Below, in pieces: positions 43,712-53,392 of a stretch of DNA of 64,000 nt. Position numbers and translations under genes: made by a program. The notes beneath the pieces are model-generated. The model was not told the origin of the DNA and did not search any database. It was given only the letters and a program-made list of their open reading frames with translations. Source of the DNA: Paracoccaceae bacterium (GTDB taxonomy: Bacteria; Pseudomonadota; Alphaproteobacteria; Rhodobacterales; Rhodobacteraceae); contig JANSXS010000003.1 in assembly GCA_024742835.1 (NCBI GenBank), forward strand, positions 1 to 64,000. Direction: 5' to 3'. The first letter of the stretch is position 1. Each line of letters starts with the position of its first letter.

Positions 43712-44562
43712 GCGACCACCCGAACGCCGATCAGGTCGCGTTCTGGTCTGGCCGGGCCGGGGCCGCATGGGTCGCGCGTCAGGCGCAGTTCGACGGCATG
43801 ATGACCCCAATTCTGGAGATGTTGCTGGAAACGGCCCGGCCCGCCACGGGCGAGCGTGTGCTTGATCTGGGATGCGGCACGGGCGCCAGCCTGTTGCGGG
43901 TGGCGGAGGCGGTCGGGCCTCGGGGCCATGTCACCGGCGTCGATATCTCCGTCCCGATGCTGGGCCTTGCCCGCCACCGCGTGGCCGAAGCGGGGCTTGG
44001 ACATGTCGAGCCGCTGAACGCCGACGCGCAGATCCACCCGTTTGATCAAGGTTTCGATCTGGCGCTGTCGCGCTTTGGCGTGATGTTCTTTGCCGATCCG
44101 GTCGCCGCCTTCGCCAATATCCGTGGCGCGATGCGCCCCGGCGGGCGGCTGGCCTTTGTGACATGGGCGGGCATGGCCGACAATCCGTGGTTCAGGATCC
44201 CGTCCGAGGTAGCGCAGGCGCGTCTTGGCCCGGTGCCGCGCCCTGATCCGCGCGCGCCCGGTCCGATGGCCTTTGCCGAGTCTGACTACGTGTCCGACAT
44301 CCTTGCCCGCGCCGGATGGCGCGCCGCAGAATTCCGGGCCGAGGCGCTGGAGCTGACCCCGCCCGGCACGTTGCCCGAGGTCGCGGATTTCATGGGTCGC
44401 GAAGGCCCCGCCAGCCGGATCGTCACCCATCACGACGGGTCCGAGGCGGATGTCACGGCCATTATCGCGGGCATCGCTGACCGGATCGCGGACCACGCCA
44501 CGCCCGAGGGGGTGCGTATCCCGGCAAGGCTGAACGTCTTTACCGCTGTCGCAACTGATTGA
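43708..44562 (+). CDS. class I SAM-dependent methyltransferase
   Basis: A 284-residue methyltransferase with SAM motif I VLDLGCGTGASLLRVAEAVG, motif II GHVTGVDISVPMLGLAR and later LALSRFGVMFFADP. The segment FANIRGAMRPGGRLAFVTWAG is the usual motif III region of UbiE-like enzymes. The substrate is unknown. It is the last gene of the aminopeptidase run, and its final 23 bases overlap the end of the convergent lytic transglycosylase gene. Confidence 0.88.
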   Translation: MSDHPNADQVAFWSGRAGAAWVARQAQFDGMMTPILEMLLETARPATGERVLDLGCGTGASLLRVAEAVGPRGHVTGVDISVPMLGLARHRVAEAGLGHVEPLNADAQIHPFDQGFDLALSRFGVMFFADPVAAFANIRGAMRPGGRLAFVTWAGMADNPWFRIPSEVAQARLGPVPRPDPRAPGPMAFAESDYVSDILARAGWRAAEFRAEALELTPPGTLPEVADFMGREGPASRIVTHHDGSEADVTAIIAGIADRIADHATPEGVRIPARLNVFTAVATD

Positions 44563-45871
44563 GCAGGGTGCGCGACGGGAAACCGTCGGGCGCGACCCCG
44601 ATGCTTTTCTGAAAGCCCATGATAGACCGCTGCGTGTTCGGCCCGATGATGCCGTCGATCTTTTCCAACGGATAGCCCTTGCGCTTCAACCGGCGCTGGA
44701 TTTCCTTGCGCTCGTCAAAGCTGACCGGCTCGTATCCGCGCGGCCAACTGGCCTGAATGGGCGGACCGCCCCCGATGCGGTCGGCCAGATGCCCCACGCC
44801 AAGCGCATAGGCATCGGCGTTGTTGTATCGCTTGATGACGTCGAAATTGGCGAACAGCATGAAGGAAGCGCCCGCCGGTCCCGCCGGTTGCAGGATGCGG
44901 GCAGAGCCGTAATCGCGCACCGGTTTCCCGTCGACACCCACAACGCCCCGCGCTGCCCACTCCGACGGCATCCGGGAACCGCCGACCGACGCGCCGCGCG
45001 GTACTTGCACTTCCACCCCCCAGGGCATCCCCTTGCGCCAGCCGAACCGCTTGAGATAGGCCGCCGTGGACGCCAGCGCATCGGTGGGGTCGTCCGACCA
45101 GATGTCGCGCTTGCCATCGCCGGTGAAATCCACCGCGTAAGCCTCGTAAGAGGTGGGGATGAACTGCGTATGCCCCATCGCTCCTGCCCAGGAACCAAGA
45201 AAGTTGCGCGGGCTGACATCGCCCGATTGCAGGATCTTGAGCGCCGCGATCAGTTGCTTTTCAAAGAAGGCCCCGCGCCGCCCGTCAAAGGCCAGGGTCG
45301 AGACGGCCTCGATCACAGGGATGTCGCCCGTCCGCGTGCCGAACCGGCTTTCCAGCCCCCAGACGGCGGTGACGACTTCCTTTTCGACGCCGTAATGCTG
45401 TTCGATCGCGCGTAGCGCCCGGTCATGCCGCCGCAGCGCGCGCTGCCCCATGTCCACCCGCTCGGGCGAGGCGGCGCTGTCAAGGTAATCCCAGATCTCG
45501 CGCTTGAATTCCGCCTGATTGCGATCCTTGTTCACCACATCCGGGTTGTACCCGATGCCCTGAAATGCCCGGTCATAAACCGTACCGCTGATGCCGTTGG
45601 CGATGGCGCGTGCGCGGAACCCGCGCACCCAGCGGTCATAGGCCGGGTTCGAGACAGAGGCGCGGGTGACCACCGCCTCTGACGCGGCGGTCAGGTTGTC
45701 GGGCCGAAGTTGCGGGCGCAAAGAACGCGAGGTGGCGGTCAACACCTCGACCGGCGGCGTTACCGCGACTGCGGGCCGCAATTTGGGCCGCAGGGATGTG
45801 TCCGGAGACGCGGCAGCCGCCGGGCCGGATACGGCAAGGCAGCAGATGGCAAGACAGGTTGCGCGGATCAT
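44540..45871 (-). CDS. MltB-type lytic murein transglycosylase with peptidoglycan-binding domain
   Basis: A 443-residue exported enzyme that cleaves the glycan strand of murein. It has a signal peptide (TCLAICCLAVSGPAAAAS), a proline-rich stretch containing LRPKLRP and LRPQLRP repeats, and an SLT_2 domain with the catalytic Glu in VWGLESRFG. MGHTQFIPTSYEAYAVDFTG is a further conserved segment. The C-terminal PG_binding_1 domain is clear (IQRRLKRKGYPLEKIDGIIG, then NTQRSIMGFQKSIG). It is preceded by rnr on the same strand with a 95-base gap. Confidence 0.93.
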   Translation of the reverse strand: MIRATCLAICCLAVSGPAAAASPDTSLRPKLRPAVAVTPPVEVLTATSRSLRPQLRPDNLTAASEAVVTRASVSNPAYDRWVRGFRARAIANGISGTVYDRAFQGIGYNPDVVNKDRNQAEFKREIWDYLDSAASPERVDMGQRALRRHDRALRAIEQHYGVEKEVVTAVWGLESRFGTRTGDIPVIEAVSTLAFDGRRGAFFEKQLIAALKILQSGDVSPRNFLGSWAGAMGHTQFIPTSYEAYAVDFTGDGKRDIWSDDPTDALASTAAYLKRFGWRKGMPWGVEVQVPRGASVGGSRMPSEWAARGVVGVDGKPVRDYGSARILQPAGPAGASFMLFANFDVIKRYNNADAYALGVGHLADRIGGGPPIQASWPRGYEPVSFDERKEIQRRLKRKGYPLEKIDGIIGPNTQRSIMGFQKSIGVAPDGFPSRTLLNQLRQR

Positions 45872-45966
45872 GGTTGCTCGGCCCCTTATGCTGGGTTTTA
45901 TCCAATTCTACCCGGAAAACGCCACTTTCGGAAGCGTGTTCATACGGGGTCGCGGGGCCTTGCCGA

Positions 45967-48243
45967 TCATGTCTGCCGGCGCTGCCGCTGGACCTTGCGT
46001 TTCACCTTGTCCGCCTTTTTCTTGGCGCGGGTCAGCTTGCGCTTGACGGGCTTGCCAGCACTGCCGCGCCCGCGTCGGCCCGAATGCCCGGCGGGCATCG
46101 CCTTGCCGTCGATGCTGATCAGGTCAAGCGCAAGACCACCGGTCACCGGCGCGGCCTCTGCCAGCCGCACGGTCACGCGCTGGCCAAGCGTGATCACCGT
46201 GCCGGTATCGGCCCCCATCAACGTGGCATTATCGCGGTCGAAATGGAAATATTCCCGCCCGATGGCCCGCATCGGGATCAGCCCGTCGGCGCCGGTCTCG
46301 TCCAGTCGCACGAAGGCGCCGAATTTCGCCACGCCGCTGATCCGCCCGGTGAATTCCTCGCCCACCCGCTCCGACAGGAACGCGGCAAGATAGCGATCAT
46401 TCGTGTCGCGCTCTGCGGTCATGGAACGGCGCTCTGTCTCGGAAATATGCTGTCCGGTGCCCTCCAGCCGCTCCTCGTCGGCCTTTGACAGGCCGTCCTC
46501 GCCCCAGCCATGCGCCGAAATCAGCGCGCGGTGCACGATCAGGTCCGCATAGCGCCGAATCGGCGAGGTGAAATGCGCGTAAGCCCGCAACGCCAGTCCG
46601 AAATGCCCGAAATTCGCGGGCGCGTAATAGGCCTGCGTCATGGACCGCAGGGTGGCCATATTGACCACCTCGGCATGATCCGTGCCCGCCGCCCCGCGCA
46701 ACAGCATGTTGAGGTGCTCGGTCCGCAGCACCTGCCCCTTGGCCAGCGTCAGCCCGGCGCTTTCGGCCACGTCGCGAAGGGTTTCCAGCTTTTCGGGCGG
46801 CGGTTCCTCATGCACCCGGAACAGCAGCGGTGATTTCTTTGCGATCAGCGTCTCGGCGGCGGCCACATTGGCCAGCACCATGAAATCCTCGATCAGCCGA
46901 TGCGCCTGCAAGCGGTCGGCGAAGTTGACCGACAGCACCTTGCCCTCGTCCGATAGCACGACCTTGCGTTCCGGCAGGTCCAGATCCAGCGGTTGCCGCC
47001 GTTCGCGCGCCGCCATCAGCGCGCCATGCGCGGCGTAAAGCGGCGTGATCACCTCGTCCATCAGCGGCTCGGTCTTGTCGTCGGGCGCACCGTCCTGCGC
47101 GGTTTGCACCTGTTGATAGCTCAGCGACGCGGCAGAGCGCATCAGCCCCCGCACAAACCTGTGCCCGATCTTCTCGCCCGCCTCGTTGATCTGCATCCGC
47201 ACCGCCAGACATGCGCGCGGCACGCCTTCGTGCAGGGAACACAGATCCCCCGACAGCCGGTCAGGCAGCATCGGCACCACCCGGTCGGGAAAATAGCTGG
47301 AATTGCCCCGCTTGCGCGCCTCCGAATCCAGCGCAGAGCCGGGGCGCACATAGGCGGCCACATCGGCAATGGCGACCCAGATCACATGGCCGCCTTCGTT
47401 CTTGGGATCGTCATCTTCATGCGCCCACACGGCGTCGTCATGATCGCGCGCGTCGCTTGGGTCGATGGTGACAAGCGGCAGGTCGCGCATGTCGTCGCGC
47501 CCCTTCAGGCCAACAGGCTTTTGCTTGTCTGCCTCTGCCACGACCTCGTCGGGGAAATCATCGGGGATGCCGTGCTGATGGATCGCGATGAGCGACACAG
47601 CCTTGGGCGCGGAGGGGTCGCCAAGCCTGTCAAGCACGCGGGCACGCGGCAGGCCCATTCGGTCCTTTGGGCCGGCCTGTTCGGCCTCCACCAATTCGCC
47701 ATCCAAGGCGCCGCCCGTGGCCTTTTCGGCTACCAGCCATTCCTTGTTGTCGCCCTTGTCGATGGGCAGGATGCGGCCGCCCTCGGCACTTTTGCGGAAA
47801 ATGCCCAGCACCTTGCGCGGGTTCGTCCCGATCCGCCGGATCAGCCGTGCCTCGTAATGATGCGCCTCGCCTTTGACCTCTTGCAGCCGCGCAAGAATGC
47901 GGTCGCCTTCGCCCAACGCCGGATCGCTGGCGCGCGGCATCATCAGAACCACCGGCTCCACGCCTTCGCCATGCCATTCCAGTGGCTTGGCCAGAAGCTC
48001 GCCATCCGGGGTCTGTCCGTTGATCTGCAACACGCTCACAGGCGGCAGCCTGTCGGGGTCGCGATAGGTCTTCTTGCGCTTTTCCAGATGGCCCTCGGTC
48101 TCCAGCTCCTTGAGGATGCGCTTGAGGTCGATCCGCGCCGCCCCCTTGATCCCAAAGGCTTTGGCGATATCGCGTTTCGAGGTGAGGGTCGGGTTATCCT
48201 CGATCCATTTCAGGATGTCGGATTTCTGGGGCAGCTTGCTCAT
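45967..48243 (-). CDS. rnr: ribonuclease R
   Basis: A 758-residue 3'-5' exoribonuclease that degrades structured RNA. Order of parts: an N-terminal helix-turn-helix (TLTSKRDIAKAFGIKGAARI), cold-shock-type RNA-binding regions, the RNB catalytic domain (LPLVTIDPSDARDHDDAVWA with metal-binding aspartates; NSSYFPDRVVPMLPDRLS), an S1 domain (RISGVAKFGAFVRLDETGADGL) and a lysine-rich tail. ATG 48243 (MSKLPQKSDIL) was preferred over an upstream in-frame start. Length is normal. Confidence 0.96.
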   Translation of the reverse strand: MSKLPQKSDILKWIEDNPTLTSKRDIAKAFGIKGAARIDLKRILKELETEGHLEKRKKTYRDPDRLPPVSVLQINGQTPDGELLAKPLEWHGEGVEPVVLMMPRASDPALGEGDRILARLQEVKGEAHHYEARLIRRIGTNPRKVLGIFRKSAEGGRILPIDKGDNKEWLVAEKATGGALDGELVEAEQAGPKDRMGLPRARVLDRLGDPSAPKAVSLIAIHQHGIPDDFPDEVVAEADKQKPVGLKGRDDMRDLPLVTIDPSDARDHDDAVWAHEDDDPKNEGGHVIWVAIADVAAYVRPGSALDSEARKRGNSSYFPDRVVPMLPDRLSGDLCSLHEGVPRACLAVRMQINEAGEKIGHRFVRGLMRSAASLSYQQVQTAQDGAPDDKTEPLMDEVITPLYAAHGALMAARERRQPLDLDLPERKVVLSDEGKVLSVNFADRLQAHRLIEDFMVLANVAAAETLIAKKSPLLFRVHEEPPPEKLETLRDVAESAGLTLAKGQVLRTEHLNMLLRGAAGTDHAEVVNMATLRSMTQAYYAPANFGHFGLALRAYAHFTSPIRRYADLIVHRALISAHGWGEDGLSKADEERLEGTGQHISETERRSMTAERDTNDRYLAAFLSERVGEEFTGRISGVAKFGAFVRLDETGADGLIPMRAIGREYFHFDRDNATLMGADTGTVITLGQRVTVRLAEAAPVTGGLALDLISIDGKAMPAGHSGRRGRGSAGKPVKRKLTRAKKKADKVKRKVQRQRRQT

Positions 48244-48285
48244 GCGCGTGAGGTAACACGAAGTGGGCGGCGGCACCATCCGGTT

Positions 48286-48876
48286 TCACCGCATCCCGAG
48301 CCGGTCCAGATCGACCTTTGTGTCCACATCCTCCAGCGTTGCCACGCGGGCGACCGACAGCCCCGGCAGGGTGGCAAGACTATCGGCCAGCGCGTGCCGC
48401 GTGGACCAGCGCACGCCCGCAAACAACGTGACCGGCGGCGGGGCTGTCCGCTTCAACCCCACCAGCCAGAACCCTCCGTCCGGGGCCGGACCAAAGACCG
48501 CGTCATGGCGCCCCAGCGTGTCAAAGGCCCGCGCGACATGGGCGCGGCTCACGCCCGGAATATCCCCGCCGATCACGCAGACCGGCCCGTGCGGCGCGCC
48601 CCGCATCAGCCGCGCCATGCGCGCGCCCAGATCGCCGCGCCCCTGCGGCACACGGGGCAGATGCGCGGGCCAGACCCGGCTTTGCAGCCCTTCGCGGTCG
48701 GGCGACACGGCCAGCCACAGCCTCCAGCGCGGATCTTCCACCCGCCGCAAAAGCCGCGCTGTCTGATGCCGAAACCACCACGCCGCCGCGACCGGCCCGA
48801 TGCCGCGGCCCAGCCGTGTCTTGACCCGGCCCGGATGCGGCTCCTTGACCATCACGATCAGGTGGCGCTGCCGCAT
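48286..48876 (-). CDS. DUF2064 / TIGR04282-type glycosyltransferase-like protein
   Basis: A 196-residue protein with the GT-A-like nucleotide-binding start HLIVMVKEPHPGRVKTRLG, a PVCVIGGDIPGVSRAHV segment (metal-binding Asp) and FGPAPDGGFWLVGLK. These match the DUF2064 family, which is predicted to transfer sugars or nucleotides; the substrate is unknown. It begins two bases after the dapE stop, so the two are probably cotranscribed. Confidence 0.82.
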   Translation of the reverse strand: MRQRHLIVMVKEPHPGRVKTRLGRGIGPVAAAWWFRHQTARLLRRVEDPRWRLWLAVSPDREGLQSRVWPAHLPRVPQGRGDLGARMARLMRGAPHGPVCVIGGDIPGVSRAHVARAFDTLGRHDAVFGPAPDGGFWLVGLKRTAPPPVTLFAGVRWSTRHALADSLATLPGLSVARVATLEDVDTKVDLDRLGMR

Positions 48877-48878
48877 GG

Positions 48879-50033
48879 TCAGGCGAAATAATCGCGCAGG
48901 ATGCGGGCGTAGATCGCCTTGAGTTGCCCGATCTGCGCGACCTCCACATGCTCGTCGACCTGGTGCATGGATTGGCCGACAAGACCCACCTCCACCACCG
49001 GGCAATGATCCTTGACGAACCGCGCATCCGACGTGCCGCCAGAGGTGGACAGCGCCGGGCGCAGGCCCGTTTCCGCCTCGACCGCGCACACAACCATGTC
49101 CGACAGCGCGCCGGGCGGGGTCACAAAGCTTTCGCCGGAATTCTTCACCCGCATCTCGGCTGTCACGCCGAACTCTTGCGCAATCTCGTCCAACCGGGTT
49201 TGCAGCCAGTCGGTCAGGCTTTGGCCGCTATGGGTGTCGTTATACCGGATATTCACCGTGGCGCGGCAACTGGCGGGAATGACATTCGTTGTCGGGTTGC
49301 CGGTGTCGATATTGACCACGGCCAGCGTCGAGGGATCGAAATGCGCGGTCCCCTTGTCCAGTTCATGCGCCGCCAGCCGGTCAATCAGCCGCGCCATCGC
49401 CGGAAGCGGGTTCACCGCGCGATGCGGATAGGCCGCATGGCCCTGCACACCGGTAAGGGTGATCCACGCCGACAGCGACCCGCGCCGCCCGATCTTTATC
49501 ATCTCGCCCATGACCTTGGGGCAGGTGGGTTCACCGACAAGGCAAACATCCATCGTCTCGCCCATCCTGTCCATCCAGTCCAGGATCGCGCGTGTGCCGT
49601 CCAGCGCGTCGCCTTCCTCATCCCCGGTGATCGTCAGGATCACGGCACCGTCCTCGGGTGGGGTCTGGGTCACGAAATCAATCGCGGCGGCGGCAAAGGC
49701 GGCCACGCCGGATTTCATATCGACCGCGCCGCGCCCCCAGATCTTGCCATCGCGGGTGACGGCGGCAAAGGGCGGGTCTGTCCAATCGTCGAGATTGCCC
49801 ACGGGCACGACATCCGTATGCCCGTTGAAGCCGAACCTTCGCGCCGCGTCGCGCGCGCCCCAGCGGGCATATAAATTGGCGATGCCCGCCCTGTCCACGC
49901 GGGTGCATTCAAATCCCGCGGCTCCCAGCCTGTCCGCCAGCAGCCCAAGCGCGCCTCCCTCCTCCGGCGTGACAGAGGGGCAGCGGATCAAGTCTTCGGT
50001 CAGGGCGACCGGATCGGTCGGGACAGCGGGCAT
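48879..50033 (-). CDS. dapE: succinyl-diaminopimelate desuccinylase
   Basis: A 384-residue M20 metallopeptidase-fold enzyme that makes LL-diaminopimelate in the lysine and murein pathway. Metal ligands are visible in [25 protein letters not shown] and [16 protein letters not shown]. The dimerisation domain holds [15 protein letters not shown], and the C-terminal ligand region is [21 protein letters not shown] 50033 ([16 protein letters not shown]) matches the family's start. dapD lies 4.5 kb away on the same strand but in another unit. Confidence 0.95.
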   Translation of the reverse strand: MPAVPTDPVALTEDLIRCPSVTPEEGGALGLLADRLGAAGFECTRVDRAGIANLYARWGARDAARRFGFNGHTDVVPVGNLDDWTDPPFAAVTRDGKIWGRGAVDMKSGVAAFAAAAIDFVTQTPPEDGAVILTITGDEEGDALDGTRAILDWMDRMGETMDVCLVGEPTCPKVMGEMIKIGRRGSLSAWITLTGVQGHAAYPHRAVNPLPAMARLIDRLAAHELDKGTAHFDPSTLAVVNIDTGNPTTNVIPASCRATVNIRYNDTHSGQSLTDWLQTRLDEIAQEFGVTAEMRVKNSGESFVTPPGALSDMVVCAVEAETGLRPALSTSGGTSDARFVKDHCPVVEVGLVGQSMHQVDEHVEVAQIGQLKAIYARILRDYFA

Positions 50034-50339
50034 GACAGACCTCTTTGTGATGGGTATTGGATGGGGTAGCGCGGAACAGGGTGATGCGCAAATGCCCATA
50101 TAGCGCCGCATCACCCGCCCAACGCGTCGGATGCGTGAATATTGCTTAACAGGGCACCCCGGCTCTGTTAATCTTTCGAGCAATAAAACAAAAAAGATCC
50201 GAGGCAGGTCACATAATACAGACTGGCAAAAGCCAGCGTTCGAGCGGCAGACGAAAATAACTTGGGCAACGCACGCCCAAGGCGTTCGCACATCTGTGTT
50301 TTGCGGACCGGCCTCGCATAAAAACGAGGTTGGCAGGAC
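50034..50339. other. intergenic region before the Hint genes, with inverted TTAACAG repeat
   Basis: No gene is supported in these 306 bases. An inverted repeat TTAACAG (50146-50152) / CTGTTAA (50165-50171) with a 12-base spacer is present and is followed by an A-rich stretch (AATAAAACAAAAAAGATCC). It may be an operator with CtrA-like TTAAC half sites or part of the promoter for the Hint genes. Confidence 0.5.
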
Positions 50340-51926
50340 ATGGTCAGAGGCGTCGAAATACCGATCGACAGAAATGCGTCTGCAACGCAGATGGCACAAA
50401 CGATATTCGGCGATGGCGTTACCATCGTCGACGCGTCCTATACGGGCGACAGGGATTCTTCGGGCATATACACCAGCGGCGATACGATTTCCCCCGGTGT
50501 GACCCCATCGGATACCGGGGTGATGTTCTCTACCGGGGATCTGCGCGGCTTCACCAATTCAACGCCCTGGTGGTCGACCAATTCCAACCAGTCGTCCAGC
50601 ACATCGACCAGTTCCGACGGCCCCGACAATCAGGCTGATTTCAACGCCGGTGCGGGTACCAACACCTTTGACGCGTCCTTTCTGGACGTGGATTTCATCC
50701 CCACCGGGGACGTGATGACGATGCAGTTCGTTTTCGCCTCCGAGGAATTCCCCGAATTCGCGACAGGCGCATATCAGGATTTCGTGGGCGTCTGGATCAA
50801 TGGCACGCAGGTAGAGCTGGGCGTGGGGGATGGCGATATCGACCCCAACAACCTGAATGCGGGGTCCAATGCCAACCTGTTTGTGGACAACACCAATGAC
50901 CAGTTCAACACAGAGATGGACGGCTTTACCGTCACCATGACACTGACCATTCCGGTGGTTTCGGGCGATCTCAATTCGATCCGCATCGGCATCGCCGATG
51001 TCACGGACTCCCAGTACGATTCCACGCTCCTCGTTGCCGCCGACAGCGTGCAGACAACGCTTGTCGCCAATGACGATAGCTCCAAGCTCTTTCCGACCGG
51101 GTCCAAGACGCTGGATGTTCTGGCCAATGATGCAAATTCCACCGGCGGCAGCCTGACCATCACCGCGATCAACGGCCAGGCGGTCAGCGCGGGCAGCACG
51201 GTCACGCTCAATACCGGCCAGCAGGTCACGTTGAATGCGGATGGCACGATCACCGTTGTCGGCGATGGCGACGAGGAAACCGTCAATTTCACCTATGAGG
51301 CCACAAGCGGCACGGGGGTCAGCGATACCGGCTTTGTCACGCTTGATTCCATTCCATGCTTTACGCGCGGCACGCATATCGAAACCGATGTCGGCCCCGT
51401 CGCGGTCGAGCATTTGCAGCCCGGAATGCGCATCCGGACCCGCGATGACGATATCCAGCCGCTGCGCTGGATCGGGAGCCGTCGCGTCACCGGCGAAGGC
51501 AAGTTCGCCCCGATCCGCATCCGCGCGGGCACCTTCGGCGATCATGGCGATCTGTGCCTGTCACCGCTGCACCGTGTCCTGATCGACGACCCGCTAGCCG
51601 AGCTTTTCTTTGGCGAGGCAGAAGTGCTGGTCGCAGCCCGCGATCTTGTTGACGGACGCCGCATCCGGCACGAGCCTTGCGAAACGGTCGAGTATTTCCA
51701 CCTGTTGTTCGACACGCACCAGATCGTCTTTTCCGAAGGTCTGGCCACCGAAAGTTTCCTGCCCGGCCCGCAGATCAACAACAGCTTCGAGGCCGGGATC
51801 GTCGCGGAAATCTGTGCGCTCTTCCCCGAAATCGACCCGCGCACCGGCCATGGCTACAGCCCGGCGGCCCGCACCATGCTCAAGCGCCACGAAGCCCGGC
51901 TTTTGTCTTTGCAATGGGTGGCCTGA
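50340..51926 (+). CDS. choice-of-anchor-L / Hint_2 domain secreted protein
   Basis: A 528-residue acidic protein without a standard signal peptide. Residues about 20-240 form a choice-of-anchor-L-type beta domain ([20 protein letters not shown] and an FVGVWING strand). A bacterial Ig/cadherin-like segment follows ([20 protein letters not shown]). From residue 340 a Hint_2 domain starts with [20 protein letters not shown], then [20 protein letters not shown]. Cys340 is the expected self-processing nucleophile. Such proteins are frequent in Rhodobacterales and are thought to be type I secreted and autoprocessed. The C terminus resembles the usual Hint_2 tail ([18 protein letters not shown]). 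Confidence 0.83.
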   Translation: MVRGVEIPIDRNASATQMAQTIFGDGVTIVDASYTGDRDSSGIYTSGDTISPGVTPSDTGVMFSTGDLRGFTNSTPWWSTNSNQSSSTSTSSDGPDNQADFNAGAGTNTFDASFLDVDFIPTGDVMTMQFVFASEEFPEFATGAYQDFVGVWINGTQVELGVGDGDIDPNNLNAGSNANLFVDNTNDQFNTEMDGFTVTMTLTIPVVSGDLNSIRIGIADVTDSQYDSTLLVAADSVQTTLVANDDSSKLFPTGSKTLDVLANDANSTGGSLTITAINGQAVSAGSTVTLNTGQQVTLNADGTITVVGDGDEETVNFTYEATSGTGVSDTGFVTLDSIPCFTRGTHIETDVGPVAVEHLQPGMRIRTRDDDIQPLRWIGSRRVTGEGKFAPIRIRAGTFGDHGDLCLSPLHRVLIDDPLAELFFGEAEVLVAARDLVDGRRIRHEPCETVEYFHLLFDTHQIVFSEGLATESFLPGPQINNSFEAGIVAEICALFPEIDPRTGHGYSPAARTMLKRHEARLLSLQWVA

Positions 51927-51927
51927 C

Positions 51928-53001
51928 ATGGGGTGGGTGTGTATCGCGACCCGGTCCAACGGATGCAAACGGCTGGGCACGCCGGATGAGGGCACCCGCC
52001 AGTGCGCCGACCTGATGCCGCGCGGCACCCTTGTGGTGGAAACCTATCTGTCGGGCCAGCAAGGCCCGCAAATCCTGCTGGGTTTCGATCGCACAGGCCC
52101 GCAGCCCGGCCGTTTCACCCTTCAGGCCCTGCCGACCGGCGGGATCGTTCTCGTTGATGCGCTTGGCGATGACATCAGGCACGCGACGCTGGCCTTTGTC
52201 GCCGATGGGCGGCTCGATGCGGTACGGATCAGCTATAGCTGGGACATCTCGGAGGGCTGGGGGCGGCTGACGCTCGAACATCCCGCGACCGAAACCATCC
52301 TGTCGCTGGCCGTGACCGCGCCCCGTGCCCTGCCGATGGATGACCTGACAGACACGCTGGAACATGCGCTCGACCACGAGACAACCGATGACCTTGTCTT
52401 TGTCGCGCTCTCCGACAAGATCGAGCCGGTCGGCCCGATGCCTGCCCTTACCGCGCAGGTGCCGGTCCTGACCCCCTCCGGAGAGCGTGACGCCGCAGAG
52501 ATCCGGCGCGGCGATATCGTGATCACCGACCAGGGCGAGCAGGTGCCGGTGCTTCAGGTCGTGTCGCGGACCGTGCCGGCGCTTGGCAGCTTTCAGCCGG
52601 TGCGCCTGCGCGCGCCGTTCTTCGGCCTTGCGCAGGATATCGTCGTCGCCCCCGCGCAACGTCTGGTCATGCATGGCAGCGAGGTGGAATACATGTTCGG
52701 CTGCGAGGCCGTTCTCGTGCCCGCCCGCCACCTGATCAACGAACGCTCTGCCTTTTATGCGCAGGGCGGCGATCTGGTCACCTACCATCACCTGCTTTTG
52801 CCGGGGCACGAGGTCATCCGGGCCGGTGGCTCTTCCCTTGAAAGCCTGTATGTGGGGCGCCTGCGCCGCCGTCCCGCCGAGCTGATCTGTAGCGTGCTTG
52901 CAGACTTCGACCGCAAGCGCCTGCCCGAACATGCCCGCCCCGCCTGGCCCGTGCTCAAACCCTTCGAGGCGGTCACACTTTCCGCCAGCCGCGCAGCCTG
53001 A
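51928..53001 (+). CDS. degenerate Hint_2-like protein
   Basis: A 357-residue protein starting one base after the previous stop. The C-terminal half aligns with Hint_2 domains (PSGERDAAEIRRGDIVITDQ, RLRAPFFGLAQDIVVAPAQR, MFGCEAVLVPARHL and a YHHLLLPGHEVIRA loop), but the start reads QVPVLTPSG, so the nucleophile Cys is replaced. The N-terminal half has beta-rich segments (RGTLVVETYLSGQQGPQILL) of unknown type. Coupling to the first Hint protein suggests a partner or chaperone-like role, which is inference. The ORF end is part of a 19-bp tandem duplication. Confidence 0.72.
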   Translation: MGWVCIATRSNGCKRLGTPDEGTRQCADLMPRGTLVVETYLSGQQGPQILLGFDRTGPQPGRFTLQALPTGGIVLVDALGDDIRHATLAFVADGRLDAVRISYSWDISEGWGRLTLEHPATETILSLAVTAPRALPMDDLTDTLEHALDHETTDDLVFVALSDKIEPVGPMPALTAQVPVLTPSGERDAAEIRRGDIVITDQGEQVPVLQVVSRTVPALGSFQPVRLRAPFFGLAQDIVVAPAQRLVMHGSEVEYMFGCEAVLVPARHLINERSAFYAQGGDLVTYHHLLLPGHEVIRAGGSSLESLYVGRLRRRPAELICSVLADFDRKRLPEHARPAWPVLKPFEAVTLSASRAA

Positions 53002-53034
53002 GCCTTACTCGAAAACCTGAGCCTTACTCGAAAA
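52997..53034. repeat. 19-bp perfect tandem duplication at convergent gene ends
   Basis: CCTGAGCCTTACTCGAAAA occurs twice in a row (52997-53015 and 53016-53034). The first copy contains the stop codon of the Hint-like gene and the second contains the TAA stop of the small minus-strand gene. It is probably a recent slippage or repair duplication. Confidence 0.9.
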
Positions 53035-53347
53035 ACGGGGTCATCTGCGCGACGATCACGGCGTTCTCGTCCAGTGCGCGCTGCATCAGCGCGCGATCCT
53101 CGTCGCTGATGTCATGCCCTTCGGCCTCGCGCTCTGCCAGCGTGCCATAGCCGCTCACATCCAGCGGCGCGGTGTCGGCCTGTTTCAGGATCGCCACCGT
53201 CTCGCGCACAGCCTCCGCTTCGTCCACGCCCGAGGCGTAGACGACCAGCGCCGCGCCGGTCGCCTTTTTCGGCAGCCCGTCACCGGCCTTGCGCCCGATC
53301 TCGACCAGAAGGGTAAAGACCTGTTGTCTGGAGGGTTTGTTCGACAT
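53024..53347 (-). CDS. conserved hypothetical protein, 107 residues
   Basis: A small acidic protein with an N-terminal helix (RQQVFTLLVEIGRKAGDGLP) and a VYASGVDEAEAVRETVAILK segment that looks like an alpha/beta unit. No catalytic motif is recognised. A similar short protein is, to my recollection, found in other Rhodobacterales, but I cannot name a family. Its start is 45 bases upstream of the cation exchanger stop on the same strand; the exchanger would be read first. Confidence 0.6.
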   Translation of the reverse strand: MSNKPSRQQVFTLLVEIGRKAGDGLPKKATGAALVVYASGVDEAEAVRETVAILKQADTAPLDVSGYGTLAEREAEGHDISDEDRALMQRALDENAVIVAQMTPFFE

Positions 53348-53392
53348 GCCGCTCCGATGCCCTTTGACCGCGCCAAAGTCAATCCACCCCGA

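Noticed and set aside
46993-48891. Long plus-strand open frame of 632 codons opposite rnr
   Set aside because: The rnr gene on the minus strand is unambiguous and this frame only mirrors it.
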